Shown here in pieces: positions 1 through 8,446 of a DNA stretch of 64,000 nucleotides. The notes beneath the pieces were generated by a model. The model ran no database searches. It was given only the letters and a program-made list of their open reading frames with translations, and was not told where the DNA came from. The DNA is taken from positions 1 through 64,000 of the forward strand of contig CAYYIP010000004.1 in assembly GCA_964472015.1 (NCBI GenBank), in the 5' to 3' direction. The first letter of the stretch is position 1; every line of letters begins with the position of its first letter. The position numbers and the translations under genes are program-made. Source of the DNA: JAAYTD01 sp964472015. Lineage in GTDB: Bacteria; Bacteroidota; Ignavibacteria; Kapaibacteriales; UBA2268.

Positions 1-55
1 TATATTATATTATATTATATTATATTATATTATATTATATTATATTATATTATAT
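1..55. repeat. TATAT pentamer microsatellite
   Basis: Eleven uninterrupted copies of the 5-base unit TATAT. The tract runs off the left edge, so the true copy number is unknown. It ends 60 bases before the start codon of the GLUG-repeat protein. The same unit, in reverse-complement orientation and also in 11 copies, lies at 4376-4430. Confidence 0.95.
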
Positions 56-115
56 ATAATCGTTTTGTAAATAAAACTATAAGAATAGTATATTTTTATA
101 TATAAGGATATTGTT

Positions 116-1129
116 ATGAAGAAATTTATAATTTTTTTTTCTTTTCTTTTAATCATTTTTTCTTTGTGTGATGTTGAATGTTATGCCCAAAAGAAAAAAC
201 GGAGTTCTAAAAAAATAAAAGCAGGTCGATTAATTGATAGTGTTTTTAATTTATATGGCAAAGGAACCGAATCTGATCCTTTTTTAATCAAAAATTTATC
301 AGATCTAAATCAATTGTCAAAAGTTTGTAATAATGAGAAATATTTTGTTACAAAAAATAAATATTTTAAGCAAACTAATAATATAGTAATTACTTCAAAT
401 TATTTACAGATAGGTACAAAAGAAAAAGCTTTTTGTGGTAATTATGACGGGAATGGATTTGATATTCGATTTTCACAAGTTTCTTTTGTGCAAGAAACAT
501 ATTATGCAGTTTTTGCAGTAAGTGAAGGTAATATTTATAATTTATCTGTTTCAGGTGACTTTAATATTAGTTATAACTTATCTAATATTTATGCAGCAGG
601 TATAGTTGCTTTTAATAAAGGAACTATTAGTAAGTGTTATAATAATGTAAATATCTATGCAAAAGGTACTTATGGGGATGTTTATGTTGGAGGTATTTCT
701 GGGAGGAGTGAAAAAGGTAGCATAATAGACTGTTATAATCTGGCAGATCTATCAAGTAATTCGGAAAATAGTTATTGTGGAGGTATAGTTGGATGGAACA
801 GTACTAATTCAGATATTTATAATTGTTATTCTATTGGAAAAATAAAAGGATATATGATTGGTGGTATAATAGGAATGAATTATGGCAATTTAGAAAATAG
901 TTATTTCCTTAAATTTTATACTGATAAAGAAATAAATAATAATGTAGATGTTGTTGGAAATAATGGTGGTAAAGTTAGTACTTCTGATAGTAAAATTGAA
1001 AATGAAATGAAACATAGTAATTTTAATTCTTTATTATCTAGTAATTATAAATATGTTAGCAATGATTATCCAAAATTAATTTGGGAGAAGATTAAAAAAA
1101 AGGTATCATCTAAAAAAAAGAAATTATGA
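116..1129 (+). CDS. Secreted GLUG-repeat protein
   Basis: This is a 337-residue exported protein with a signal peptide at about residues 1-25 that ends near CYAQ. A lysine-rich stretch follows, then the block GKGTESDPFLIKNLSDLNQL at 49-68, which resembles the module that opens GLUG-type surface proteins. Four GLUG-like repeats can be seen at about 161-176, 191-208, 221-239 and 248-264. Each has the form xGGIxGxNxGxIxxCYN. Such repeats build a beta-helix-like rod in cell-surface and peptidase-associated proteins of Bacteroidota and Firmicutes. The C-terminus is a lysine-rich tail and not a T9SS sorting domain, so the route across the outer membrane is unclear. The gene stands alone behind the pentamer microsatellite. 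Family membership is fairly secure; the function is unknown. Confidence 0.75.
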   Translation: MKKFIIFFSFLLIIFSLCDVECYAQKKKRSSKKIKAGRLIDSVFNLYGKGTESDPFLIKNLSDLNQLSKVCNNEKYFVTKNKYFKQTNNIVITSNYLQIGTKEKAFCGNYDGNGFDIRFSQVSFVQETYYAVFAVSEGNIYNLSVSGDFNISYNLSNIYAAGIVAFNKGTISKCYNNVNIYAKGTYGDVYVGGISGRSEKGSIIDCYNLADLSSNSENSYCGGIVGWNSTNSDIYNCYSIGKIKGYMIGGIIGMNYGNLENSYFLKFYTDKEINNNVDVVGNNGGKVSTSDSKIENEMKHSNFNSLLSSNYKYVSNDYPKLIWEKIKKKVSSKKKKL

Positions 1130-1279
1130 TAAAATAAAATATATTAATAATAATAAATTTATTAAGGTATTTCTTTTTATAAAACTTGTTTGAAAATTTA
1201 TATGTTTTAATAAAAATATTTTGCAATTAAAAGATAAATATTTTTTCTAATAAATTATATAAATCATGAATATTTTTTG

Positions 1280-1287
1280 TATATTTG
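1280..1287 (+). promoter_or_regulatory. TATATTTG -7 box upstream of pyrE
   Basis: TATATTTG fits the Bacteroidota -7 consensus TAnnTTTG and lies about 60 bases before the pyrE start. No clear -33 TTG is seen at the expected spacing. The same octamer recurs upstream of other genes in this window (for example 16580, 18887, 25851, 48286 and 48771). Confidence 0.5.
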
Positions 1288-1348
1288 AAAAAATAAAAAA
1301 CAATAAATATTTTTAAGTCTATTTTTATATTTAGTAAATTACTATTGT

Positions 1349-1885
1349 ATGACACGAGAAGAACTAGCAAAATCAATATTTAATGTATCTCATATTACGG
1401 GTGAATTTAAATTACGTTCAGGTATTACTAGCAATGAATACTTTGATAAATATCAATTTGAATCCAGACCACAATTATTGATACATATAGGAGAAAGTTT
1501 AAGTAAACTTATTCCTATCGGAACGGAAGTGCTTGCGGGTTTAGAAGTAGGCGGTATTCCAATTGCTACTGCAATTAGTTTAATGCGAAATATCCCCGTT
1601 GTTTTTGTTCGTAAAAAAGCTAAAGAATATGGTACTGCTCTTACAATAGAAGGTTTAGATATTCAAGGTAAAAAAGTTTTAATAGTTGAAGATGTCGTAA
1701 CTTCAGGCGGTCAAATTGTTCTTTCTACTAAAGATATCCGTGACAAAGGTGCAATTGTAGAAAAAGCTTTTTGTGTTATAGATCGCGAAAATGGAGCTAA
1801 AGAAACATTGGAAAAAATAGGAATAGAATTAATACCATTATTTACAATGTCAGAATTAAAAAATATAGTTAAAAAAATAGAATAA
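1349..1885 (+). CDS. pyrE: Orotate phosphoribosyltransferase
   Basis: This enzyme transfers the phosphoribosyl group of PRPP to orotate to give OMP, the fifth step of pyrimidine synthesis, in the cytosol. The 178-residue length is typical of the short PyrE form. The PRPP-binding loop VLIVEDVVTSGG is at residues 110-121. The segment LKLRSG-like/TSNEYFDKY near residues 22-35 matches the orotate-side N-terminus, and the VFVRKKAKEYGT segment near 85-96 carries the catalytic lysine region. The gene is monocistronic, with over 130 bases before rho. No other pyr gene lies in the window. An alternative assignment to a generic phosphoribosyltransferase is less likely because of the orotate-type N-terminus. 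Confidence 0.9.
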   Translation: MTREELAKSIFNVSHITGEFKLRSGITSNEYFDKYQFESRPQLLIHIGESLSKLIPIGTEVLAGLEVGGIPIATAISLMRNIPVVFVRKKAKEYGTALTIEGLDIQGKKVLIVEDVVTSGGQIVLSTKDIRDKGAIVEKAFCVIDRENGAKETLEKIGIELIPLFTMSELKNIVKKIE

Positions 1886-2018
1886 TAATAAATTAATAAT
1901 ATAAATTATATAGTTATAATTATTCTATAATTTTTATTTCATTTCAATATAAAGACTTTTCAATATAAGCTCATAAAATAATATTTTTTTAAATAAATAA
2001 CTTAATCAAAATTAATAT

Positions 2019-3431
2019 ATGGCAGTAGAAAGAGAACATTCTCGTACATTACGTTCTCGTAGCAGAACTATTATTCAAAATGGAGAAAATAAAGAAGATA
2101 CTATTTCAGAACGAAATAATGAGTCTAATTTGTCTGTATCACAAAATATAGATAAATCAGATATAATTAATTTTAATGATTTAAAAGGGAAAAAAATAAG
2201 TGAATTAATAACAATAGCAAAAAGTTTAAATATTCATAGTTTTTCTGATTTACGCAAACAAGAATTAATATTAAAAATAGTAGAAGCATGTTCTCAAACA
2301 GATGAAAATAAGCCAGAGAGTATTATAAAAAATGATGGAGTTCTTGAAATAATGCCTGATGGATTTGGCTTTTTGCGATCTAGTGACTATAATTATTTTC
2401 AATCGTCAGCTGATATTTATGTTTCTCCTTCACAAATAAAAAAATTTTTACTACGAACTGGGGATACAGTTAGTGGTCAAGTAAGACAACCAAAAGATGG
2501 TGAACGTTATTATGCTTTATTAAAAGTCGATTCTGTTAATTATTGTGATGCTAATACAATAAGAGATAGAGTTCTTTTTGATAATTTAACTCCTATTTTT
2601 CCTAATGAACGTTTTAACTTGGAAACTAATTCAAGTAGTTATTCAACAAGAATAGTTAATCTTTTGAGTCCTATTGGTAAAGGACAACGTGGTTTAATTG
2701 TTTCACCTCCAAAATCCGGAAAGACAGTTTTGTTACAACAAATAGCAAATGCTATCTCTCTTAATCATCCAGAGGTAAAATTAATAGTTCTGCTAATAGA
2801 TGAACGGCCAGAAGAAGTTACAGATATGGCTCGTAATGTAAAAGCTGAAGTTGTTGCTTCAACTTTTGATGAACCACCAGAAAGACATGTTCAACTTGCT
2901 GAAATGGTGATAGAGAAAGCAAAACGTCTTGTGGAAGCAAAATTTGATGTTGTTATTTTATTAGACTCTATTACACGTTTAGCTAGAGCAAATAATACTG
3001 TTATTCCTACGTCTGGGAAAGTTCTTTCCGGCGGCGTTGATGCTAATGCTTTACATCGCCCTAAACGTTTTTTAGGTGCAGCACGTAATATAGAAGAAGG
3101 TGGGTCGCTTACTATTATTGCTACTGCTCTTATAGATACAGGTAGTCGTATGGATGATGTTATTTTTGAAGAATTTAAAGGTACGGGTAATATGGAACTT
3201 ATACTTGATAGAAAACTTGCTGAAAGACGAATATTCCCTGCTATTGATGTTAATAAATCAGGAACAAGACGAGAAGAATTATTGTTAAAAGCTGATGAAC
3301 TTAATAAGTTATGGATATTACGTAAAGTATTAGGTGAATTTCCTTCTACTATTGAATCAATAGAATTTTTAATAGATAAAATGAAGGGGAAAAAAGATAA
3401 TGAAGAATTTTTAAATTCTATGTATAGTTAA
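2019..3431 (+). CDS. rho: Transcription termination factor Rho
   Basis: Rho is a hexameric RNA-dependent ATPase that ends transcription and unwinds RNA-DNA hybrids. The 470-residue protein begins with about 45 residues of charged, disordered sequence. The Rho N-terminal SAP-like module is at about 52-91, and a cold-shock/OB RNA-binding domain at 107-177 contains GFGFLR. The RecA-type ATPase has its P-loop SPPKSGKT at 229-236, Walker B VVILLDS at 312-318, a Q-loop region GGSLTIIATA, and the R-loop region ending RRIFPAIDVNKSGTRREE. All motifs are intact. The gene is not visibly in an operon. The identification is very secure. Confidence 0.97.
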   Translation: MAVEREHSRTLRSRSRTIIQNGENKEDTISERNNESNLSVSQNIDKSDIINFNDLKGKKISELITIAKSLNIHSFSDLRKQELILKIVEACSQTDENKPESIIKNDGVLEIMPDGFGFLRSSDYNYFQSSADIYVSPSQIKKFLLRTGDTVSGQVRQPKDGERYYALLKVDSVNYCDANTIRDRVLFDNLTPIFPNERFNLETNSSSYSTRIVNLLSPIGKGQRGLIVSPPKSGKTVLLQQIANAISLNHPEVKLIVLLIDERPEEVTDMARNVKAEVVASTFDEPPERHVQLAEMVIEKAKRLVEAKFDVVILLDSITRLARANNTVIPTSGKVLSGGVDANALHRPKRFLGAARNIEEGGSLTIIATALIDTGSRMDDVIFEEFKGTGNMELILDRKLAERRIFPAIDVNKSGTRREELLLKADELNKLWILRKVLGEFPSTIESIEFLIDKMKGKKDNEEFLNSMYS

Positions 3432-3490
3432 TAGATAATAAATAATAAAGAATATTTTAAAAAAACGTATAATTAATAAATGGTAATGTT

Positions 3491-4330
3491 ATGAAACAAA
3501 GAAAAACATTTAAACTAATATTTACTGCATTTAGTACTATGTTATTAACTTGTTGTATTTTATTTTTTACAGGATGTAAAAATAATGATGATGTAGTAGA
3601 TGACTCCGCAAAAAAATATTTTGCAAAAGATAATAGAGTTGTAGTTTTTGAGCAATCTGGAGTAGATAAATTAACAGGAGTTGATATTCCTATTGGACTA
3701 CCTATTATTTTATTTCGTAATTTTATATCATTAAATAATAATGTATATAGTTATGGATTTAATAATGCTGAAACAAACGAAACTCTTTTTAGTACTAAAT
3801 TATTACTTTCAAGTAATAAAATATTATCAGATTTAGATTTAAATTTCAATATAAGTGAAACTGATTTTAATTTTATTACGCCAAATATACCTATTTTAGA
3901 TGAAAGTGTAGCTTCTCAGAAACTTTGTCTTGATACTTTAATTAATTATAAAGTAGATGCTTCTACATTTATAAGTACAATATCGCCTGGTGTTAAAATC
4001 AATATAGATGTTAATTTAAAAATAACATTAATTAATAATGGTTCTAAGACTTTTAAATTAAATGATACTACTTTAAATGTAGTTTCTTATACAACTAAAA
4101 CTGAATTTAATGCTACTATTAATGATCCATTAGTTCAACAATTTATGGCTTCATATAATAATAAATTAATTGCTACCGGAACCTATAAAAATGAAAACTA
4201 TTTTTCTATTAATTATTTAGGAATTGTATTTCAAAGTAAAGCTTTGTATATAAAAAATACATTACTAAATATTGATGTAGTTAATAATCTTTTTACTTGT
4301 AAATTGATATCTGATATTATTCTAGAATAA
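3491..4330 (+). CDS. Putative lipoprotein of unknown function
   Basis: I do not recognise the family of this 279-residue protein. The N-terminus is basic, followed by a hydrophobic stretch and FFTGC at about residues 25-29, a plausible though imperfect lipobox because phenylalanine sits at -3. The mature part is rich in Asn, Thr, Ile and Leu, with alternating patterns that suggest beta structure, and it has no catalytic motif I can identify. It lies between rho and the second pentamer microsatellite and shows no operon partner. Its location is most likely the periplasm or an envelope surface. Confidence 0.6.
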   Translation: MKQRKTFKLIFTAFSTMLLTCCILFFTGCKNNDDVVDDSAKKYFAKDNRVVVFEQSGVDKLTGVDIPIGLPIILFRNFISLNNNVYSYGFNNAETNETLFSTKLLLSSNKILSDLDLNFNISETDFNFITPNIPILDESVASQKLCLDTLINYKVDASTFISTISPGVKINIDVNLKITLINNGSKTFKLNDTTLNVVSYTTKTEFNATINDPLVQQFMASYNNKLIATGTYKNENYFSINYLGIVFQSKALYIKNTLLNIDVVNNLFTCKLISDIILE

Positions 4331-4375
4331 TAATATCTAACTATTGTTGTTTTATAAAGTAAATTATATTATACA

Positions 4376-4430
4376 AATATAATATAATATAATATAATAT
4401 AATATAATATAATATAATATAATATAATAT
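4376..4430. repeat. AATAT pentamer microsatellite
   Basis: Eleven perfect copies of AATAT, the reverse complement of the unit at 1-55. The tract sits between a lipoprotein gene and thioredoxin and ends 27 bases before the trx start codon, so length change could alter promoter geometry. On the opposite strand it produces a spurious ORF with a periodic Ile-Leu-Tyr-Tyr tail. Confidence 0.95.
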
Positions 4431-4457
4431 AATAATAAATAATTTTTGGAGTATAAA

Positions 4458-4781
4458 ATGGCTGAACCATTATTAATAACTGATGAAAATTTTGAAATAG
4501 AAGTTTTACAATCACCCATCCCAGTTGTAATAGATTTTTGGGCAGAATGGTGTGGTCCTTGTAAGGCATTAACACCTGCAATAAATGAAATAACTAAGGA
4601 ATATGCAGGAAAATGTAAAGTTGGGAAATTAAATGTAGATAATTCACCTAATATTTCTATTGAGTATGGAATACGTTCTATTCCCTGTGTAATTTTCTTT
4701 AAAGATGGGAAAGAAATAGATCGTATAATTGGTCTTGTCCCAAAAGATAAAATTACAGATAAAATTGATTCTATATTATAA
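4458..4781 (+). CDS. trxA: Thioredoxin
   Basis: This is a general dithiol-disulfide reductant of the cytosol. The 107-residue protein has the thioredoxin fold, with the active site WCGPC preceded by VVIDFWAE, and the cis-proline loop in RSIPCVIFF. I place the start at the ATG at 4458 because GGAG at 4448-4451 lies 6 bases upstream. A TTG 12 bases further up would put the ribosome site inside the gene. There is an additional Cys beside the cis-proline (IPCV), which is less common than IPT. The pentamer microsatellite ends 27 bases upstream. A convergent terminator follows. Confidence 0.95.
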   Translation: MAEPLLITDENFEIEVLQSPIPVVIDFWAEWCGPCKALTPAINEITKEYAGKCKVGKLNVDNSPNISIEYGIRSIPCVIFFKDGKEIDRIIGLVPKDKITDKIDSIL

Positions 4782-4833
4782 TTAATTTATAAAATAAATT
4801 TTAAAATAATATAGTTAATATAAAAAACTAAAA

Positions 4834-4864
4834 AACGGATATAAATTTTATATCCGTTTTTTTA
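4834..4864. terminator. Bidirectional terminator between trxA and xseB
   Basis: The inverted repeat ACGGATAT / ATATCCGT is flanked by an A-run on the left and a T-run on the right, so it can end transcription from trxA (+) and from the xseB side (-). Confidence 0.85.
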
Positions 4865-4907
4865 TTAAATTACAAAACTTATAGATATATCCTATATAAT
4901 AATTTAC

Positions 4908-5132
4908 TCATTCGTTATTTTCTAATTTTTCATTTTCAGAATAAGATTTTGAGATGTCAATAATTTTGTTTTCTACTTTTTGTAGATATTCTTGACATTC
5001 ATTTGCTATTTTTATTCCTTTTTCATAATCTATAAGTAAATTGTCTATGTTTTCATTATCATTTTTTAGCTTTTCTGTAATTTCTTTCAGCTGAGCCATT
5101 TTTTCTTCAAAATTAAATTTTTTATTTGCCAT
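4908..5132 (-). CDS. xseB: Exodeoxyribonuclease VII small subunit
   Basis: XseB binds the long helical arm of XseA to form exonuclease VII, which degrades single-stranded DNA to oligonucleotides. At 74 residues it has the expected size and the family pattern: MAQLKEITEKL, then LLIDYEKGIKIANEC and a C-terminal helix LQKVENKI. The protein is almost wholly helical. It starts 11 bases inside the end of the upstream PAP2 gene, so translation is probably coupled. No xseA lies in the window. Confidence 0.85.
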   Translation of the reverse strand: MANKKFNFEEKMAQLKEITEKLKNDNENIDNLLIDYEKGIKIANECQEYLQKVENKIIDISKSYSENEKLENNE

Positions 5133-5703
5133 TTTTTACCTTTTTTAATATTTTAGGTTCAACGTGATTTTTATAAATATATTGTACTAACCAATATACA
5201 AAAGTGCCTATTATAACACCGAGAATTAATCCACATAAAACATCAAGTGGATGATGTACCCCAACATAAATTCTAGAAAAACCTACTAATATAGCTAATG
5301 ATATTAACCAATATCTATGTTTATTGTAAAATAAAGATATTATTGTAACTAACATCATACTATTTGCAGCATGACTAGATGGAAAAGATTTGCCCGCACC
5401 ACAAGGGACTAATAAATTTATGTCCTGTAATATATGACATGGGCGTGGTCTATTAACTAATTCTTTTATTAAAGCACTACTAATTTGGTCACACAACAAT
5501 ATTCCAATAATTAAACTTACTATGCATAATTTACCTTTTATACCACATCTAAAAAACTGATATATAATAAATACTACTATTATAGGAAGCCAAGTTTTTG
5601 CTTCAGTAATAATTGGCATTATAACATCAAATACCTGATTAGATAATGTCTTATTAATAAAATAAAAGGTTTTTAAATCTATATTTATAAGTGATTCAAA
5701 CAT
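5122..5703 (-). CDS. PAP2-family membrane phosphatase
   Basis: This is a 193-residue integral membrane phosphatase of the PAP2 superfamily, likely acting on lipid phosphates such as undecaprenyl pyrophosphate or phosphatidic acid on the periplasmic face. The three signature motifs are present in order: KELVNRPRP, PSSHAAN and SRIYVGVHHPLDV. About five to six hydrophobic helices surround them. The gene overlaps xseB by 11 bases, giving a two-gene minus-strand unit. The exact lipid substrate cannot be told from sequence. Confidence 0.88.
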   Translation of the reverse strand: MFESLINIDLKTFYFINKTLSNQVFDVIMPIITEAKTWLPIIVVFIIYQFFRCGIKGKLCIVSLIIGILLCDQISSALIKELVNRPRPCHILQDINLLVPCGAGKSFPSSHAANSMMLVTIISLFYNKHRYWLISLAILVGFSRIYVGVHHPLDVLCGLILGVIIGTFVYWLVQYIYKNHVEPKILKKVKNGK

Positions 5704-5749
5704 AAGTTTATTGTAAATGCATTATACAAATCATATAACAAATTAACTT

Positions 5750-8293
5750 TTATGCCCATTTACACAGTGCCATTTCTGTACTATTTACAAGTAATGGATG
5801 TTTAGGTAGTATACGAATAGTAAATCCTTGAACTCCACTTTCTTGACAAACAAAGTTTCCTACAAATTTATATAAATTATTTTCTACACTATGTATTGCT
5901 AAAGTTTCTGTTAATGGATGGTCAAATTCTTTTCTATGATTTATACTTCCAAAATAAACTTGTACTTCAACGTCTTCTGTTGATAAATTACCTAAATCTA
6001 TAACTGCTTCTATTGGAATAGGATTATTCATAGCCATATTATTATTTAAAGGAGAATTTACTGAAATTATTTTAATATTATTCCATTCTGCTTTAATTTT
6101 TTCTTTCCAACTTTGTAATATCCTTACTTGTTCTGCATTATTTTTTATTAGGTTATTATAATTATTATATGCAGGGATATAAAAATATGTTGTATATTCT
6201 TTTAACATACGAGAAGTTGAAAACATAGGTGCATTGGATTGAATACAATTTTTCATCATCTGTACCCATTTTTCAGGAATTCTTGTATTATTTCTATCGT
6301 AAAACATAGGTACAATAACATCTTCTAATAAACTATAAATCATTTCTGATTCAATAATTTCATATTCTTCATTATTTGTATGTTCTTCCCCAAATCCAAT
6401 AGCAAATCCATTGTTTCCGTTATAGCCTTCATCCCACCATCCATCTAATACAGATAAATTAAGCGTTCCATTTAATGCTGCCTTCATTCCACTGGTTCCA
6501 CTTGCTTCAAGAGGTCTTATAGGATTATTTAACCAAATATCACACCCTTTTACCATCATTCTTGCTATTGCCATATTGTAATCTTCTAAAAATACAATAT
6601 GTCTTTCTAATCCTGCTTCTTTTATATTATGTATTATTGATTGAATTACTTCTTTACCTTGTGTGTCTTGCGGATGAGCTTTTCCTGCTATAATTATTTG
6701 AACTGGTTTTTTTGTATTGTTAACAATTTCTTTTAATTTATTTATATTTTTAAATATTAAATTCGCACGTTTATAAGTAGCAAAACGTCTTGCAAATCCA
6801 ATTGTTAAAGTATCAGGATCTAATATGTTATTTATATTATTATCTTTAAAGAAAAGTCTATTAGCACGTTTTTTTAAATATTCTCTTGCAAATAGTACAA
6901 GTCTAGTTCTTCGTCTTTGTTTTTCACGCCAAATTTCTTCTGATGGAATAGTCTGTATTTTTTTCCAATTAATATCGTCGGGGGATAAACGCCATGATGG
7001 ACTTAAATATCTATCGAATAATTCTGAAAATTCTCTTGCAATCCAGGTTGTTGTATGAATTCCATTTGTTATAGAAGTTATTGGGACTTCAGATAAAGGG
7101 AAGTCTTTCCATAAATTAGCCCACATTTTACGTGATACTTTTCCATGAAGTTTGCTTACACCATTACGATATGCTGTAAAACGTAATCCTAATATTGTCA
7201 TAGAGAATGGAGTTGACTTATCATATTTTGAAAACTGACCTAGTTCTGCAAATTCTTCACGTGTTAAACCAAATGGTTCATAAAAACGATTTAAATAAGT
7301 ATCTATTTTATCTAACTCAAAAGATTCATTTCCCGCAGGAACAGGAGTATGTGTTGTAAAAACAGCACTAGAAGTATTAAGATCTTTGGCTTCTTTAAAA
7401 CTTAAATTATATTTTTCCATTAATATTTTAGTTCGTTCCAATAAAGCAAAGGCAGCGTGTCCTTCATTTATATGAACTACTGCTGGTTCTAAATTCATTG
7501 TTTTTAAAGCACGCATACCTCCAATTCCTAATACTATTTCTTGTTGTATACGCATTTCCCTGCTACCACCGTAAAGTTGATTTGTTATAGCACGTATTTC
7601 TTGCTTGTTATTTTCTTTAATATTTGTATCCAAAAAATATATTTTAGTTCTTCCTATATTTAATTGCCAAATGTAACAGTAAACAGGTCCTATTGGCATA
7701 TTTATAGATATTTTTAAAGGTTCGTCATCATTGTCACGAACCAAAGTAAGTGGCATAGTATAAAAATCATTATAGTTATAAATTTCATTTTGCCAACCAT
7801 TGTTTGATAATTGCTGCCTAAAATAACCTTCTTGATATAATAATCCTATTCCTACTAATGGTAATCCTAAATCACTAGAAGATTTCATATGATCGCCAGA
7901 TAATACTCCTAAGCCACCTGAATAATTAGGAAAACTTTCATTGATACCATATTCTGGACTAAAATATGCAATAATGTTTTGTTGAATATCTGGATAATTA
8001 CGTGAAAACCAAGTGCTATTATTTATATAATTTTGAAATCTTTCGTAAATATAATCTAAATAGTTTGTGAAATCAGGTTGTTCTGATAACTTTACTAGTT
8101 TTTTGTATGGTATTTTATTTATTAATTGTACTGGATTATGTTCAACTTCTTCCCATAGTTCCCTATCCATACGAATAAATACTTCACGTGCATCAGAGTT
8201 CCAGCACCAGTAATAATTATATGCTAATTCTCTTAACTTATCTATGCTATGAGGTAAAGTTGGTGTTGCTACAAAAGTTTTAATTGGAAACAT
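5750..8293 (-). CDS. glgP: Alpha-glucan (glycogen) phosphorylase
   Basis: This enzyme phosphorolyses alpha-1,4-glucans to glucose-1-phosphate in the cytosol, using pyridoxal phosphate. The 847-residue sequence belongs to the bacterial/archaeal GT35 branch, with the N-terminal module that starts around LPHSIDKLRELAYNYYWCWN. The catalytic region includes HINEGHAAF and TNGIHTTTW, and the PLP-lysine segment EASGTSGMKAALNG is at about residue 600. The start is supported by GGAG 9 bases upstream. The gene is alone on its strand, and no other glycogen gene is in the window. Confidence 0.95.
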   Translation of the reverse strand: MFPIKTFVATPTLPHSIDKLRELAYNYYWCWNSDAREVFIRMDRELWEEVEHNPVQLINKIPYKKLVKLSEQPDFTNYLDYIYERFQNYINNSTWFSRNYPDIQQNIIAYFSPEYGINESFPNYSGGLGVLSGDHMKSSSDLGLPLVGIGLLYQEGYFRQQLSNNGWQNEIYNYNDFYTMPLTLVRDNDDEPLKISINMPIGPVYCYIWQLNIGRTKIYFLDTNIKENNKQEIRAITNQLYGGSREMRIQQEIVLGIGGMRALKTMNLEPAVVHINEGHAAFALLERTKILMEKYNLSFKEAKDLNTSSAVFTTHTPVPAGNESFELDKIDTYLNRFYEPFGLTREEFAELGQFSKYDKSTPFSMTILGLRFTAYRNGVSKLHGKVSRKMWANLWKDFPLSEVPITSITNGIHTTTWIAREFSELFDRYLSPSWRLSPDDINWKKIQTIPSEEIWREKQRRRTRLVLFAREYLKKRANRLFFKDNNINNILDPDTLTIGFARRFATYKRANLIFKNINKLKEIVNNTKKPVQIIIAGKAHPQDTQGKEVIQSIIHNIKEAGLERHIVFLEDYNMAIARMMVKGCDIWLNNPIRPLEASGTSGMKAALNGTLNLSVLDGWWDEGYNGNNGFAIGFGEEHTNNEEYEIIESEMIYSLLEDVIVPMFYDRNNTRIPEKWVQMMKNCIQSNAPMFSTSRMLKEYTTYFYIPAYNNYNNLIKNNAEQVRILQSWKEKIKAEWNNIKIISVNSPLNNNMAMNNPIPIEAVIDLGNLSTEDVEVQVYFGSINHRKEFDHPLTETLAIHSVENNLYKFVGNFVCQESGVQGFTIRILPKHPLLVNSTEMALCKWA

Positions 8294-8446
8294 TTTTATT
8301 ACTCCAAAATAATTGAGTATATATTTTATAATTTAATATATTTTACAAATATAATAATAATAAAATAATTTTTTATAATTTTAATTAAATTTATTATTTT
8401 TATGTTTTTGTAATATTGTAAATTAACTTTTTAAAGGTAATGTTTA

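Noticed and set aside
4369..4581. 70-residue minus-strand frame with repeated Ile-Leu-Tyr-Tyr
   Set aside because: It is only the translation of the AATAT microsatellite and the reverse of trxA.
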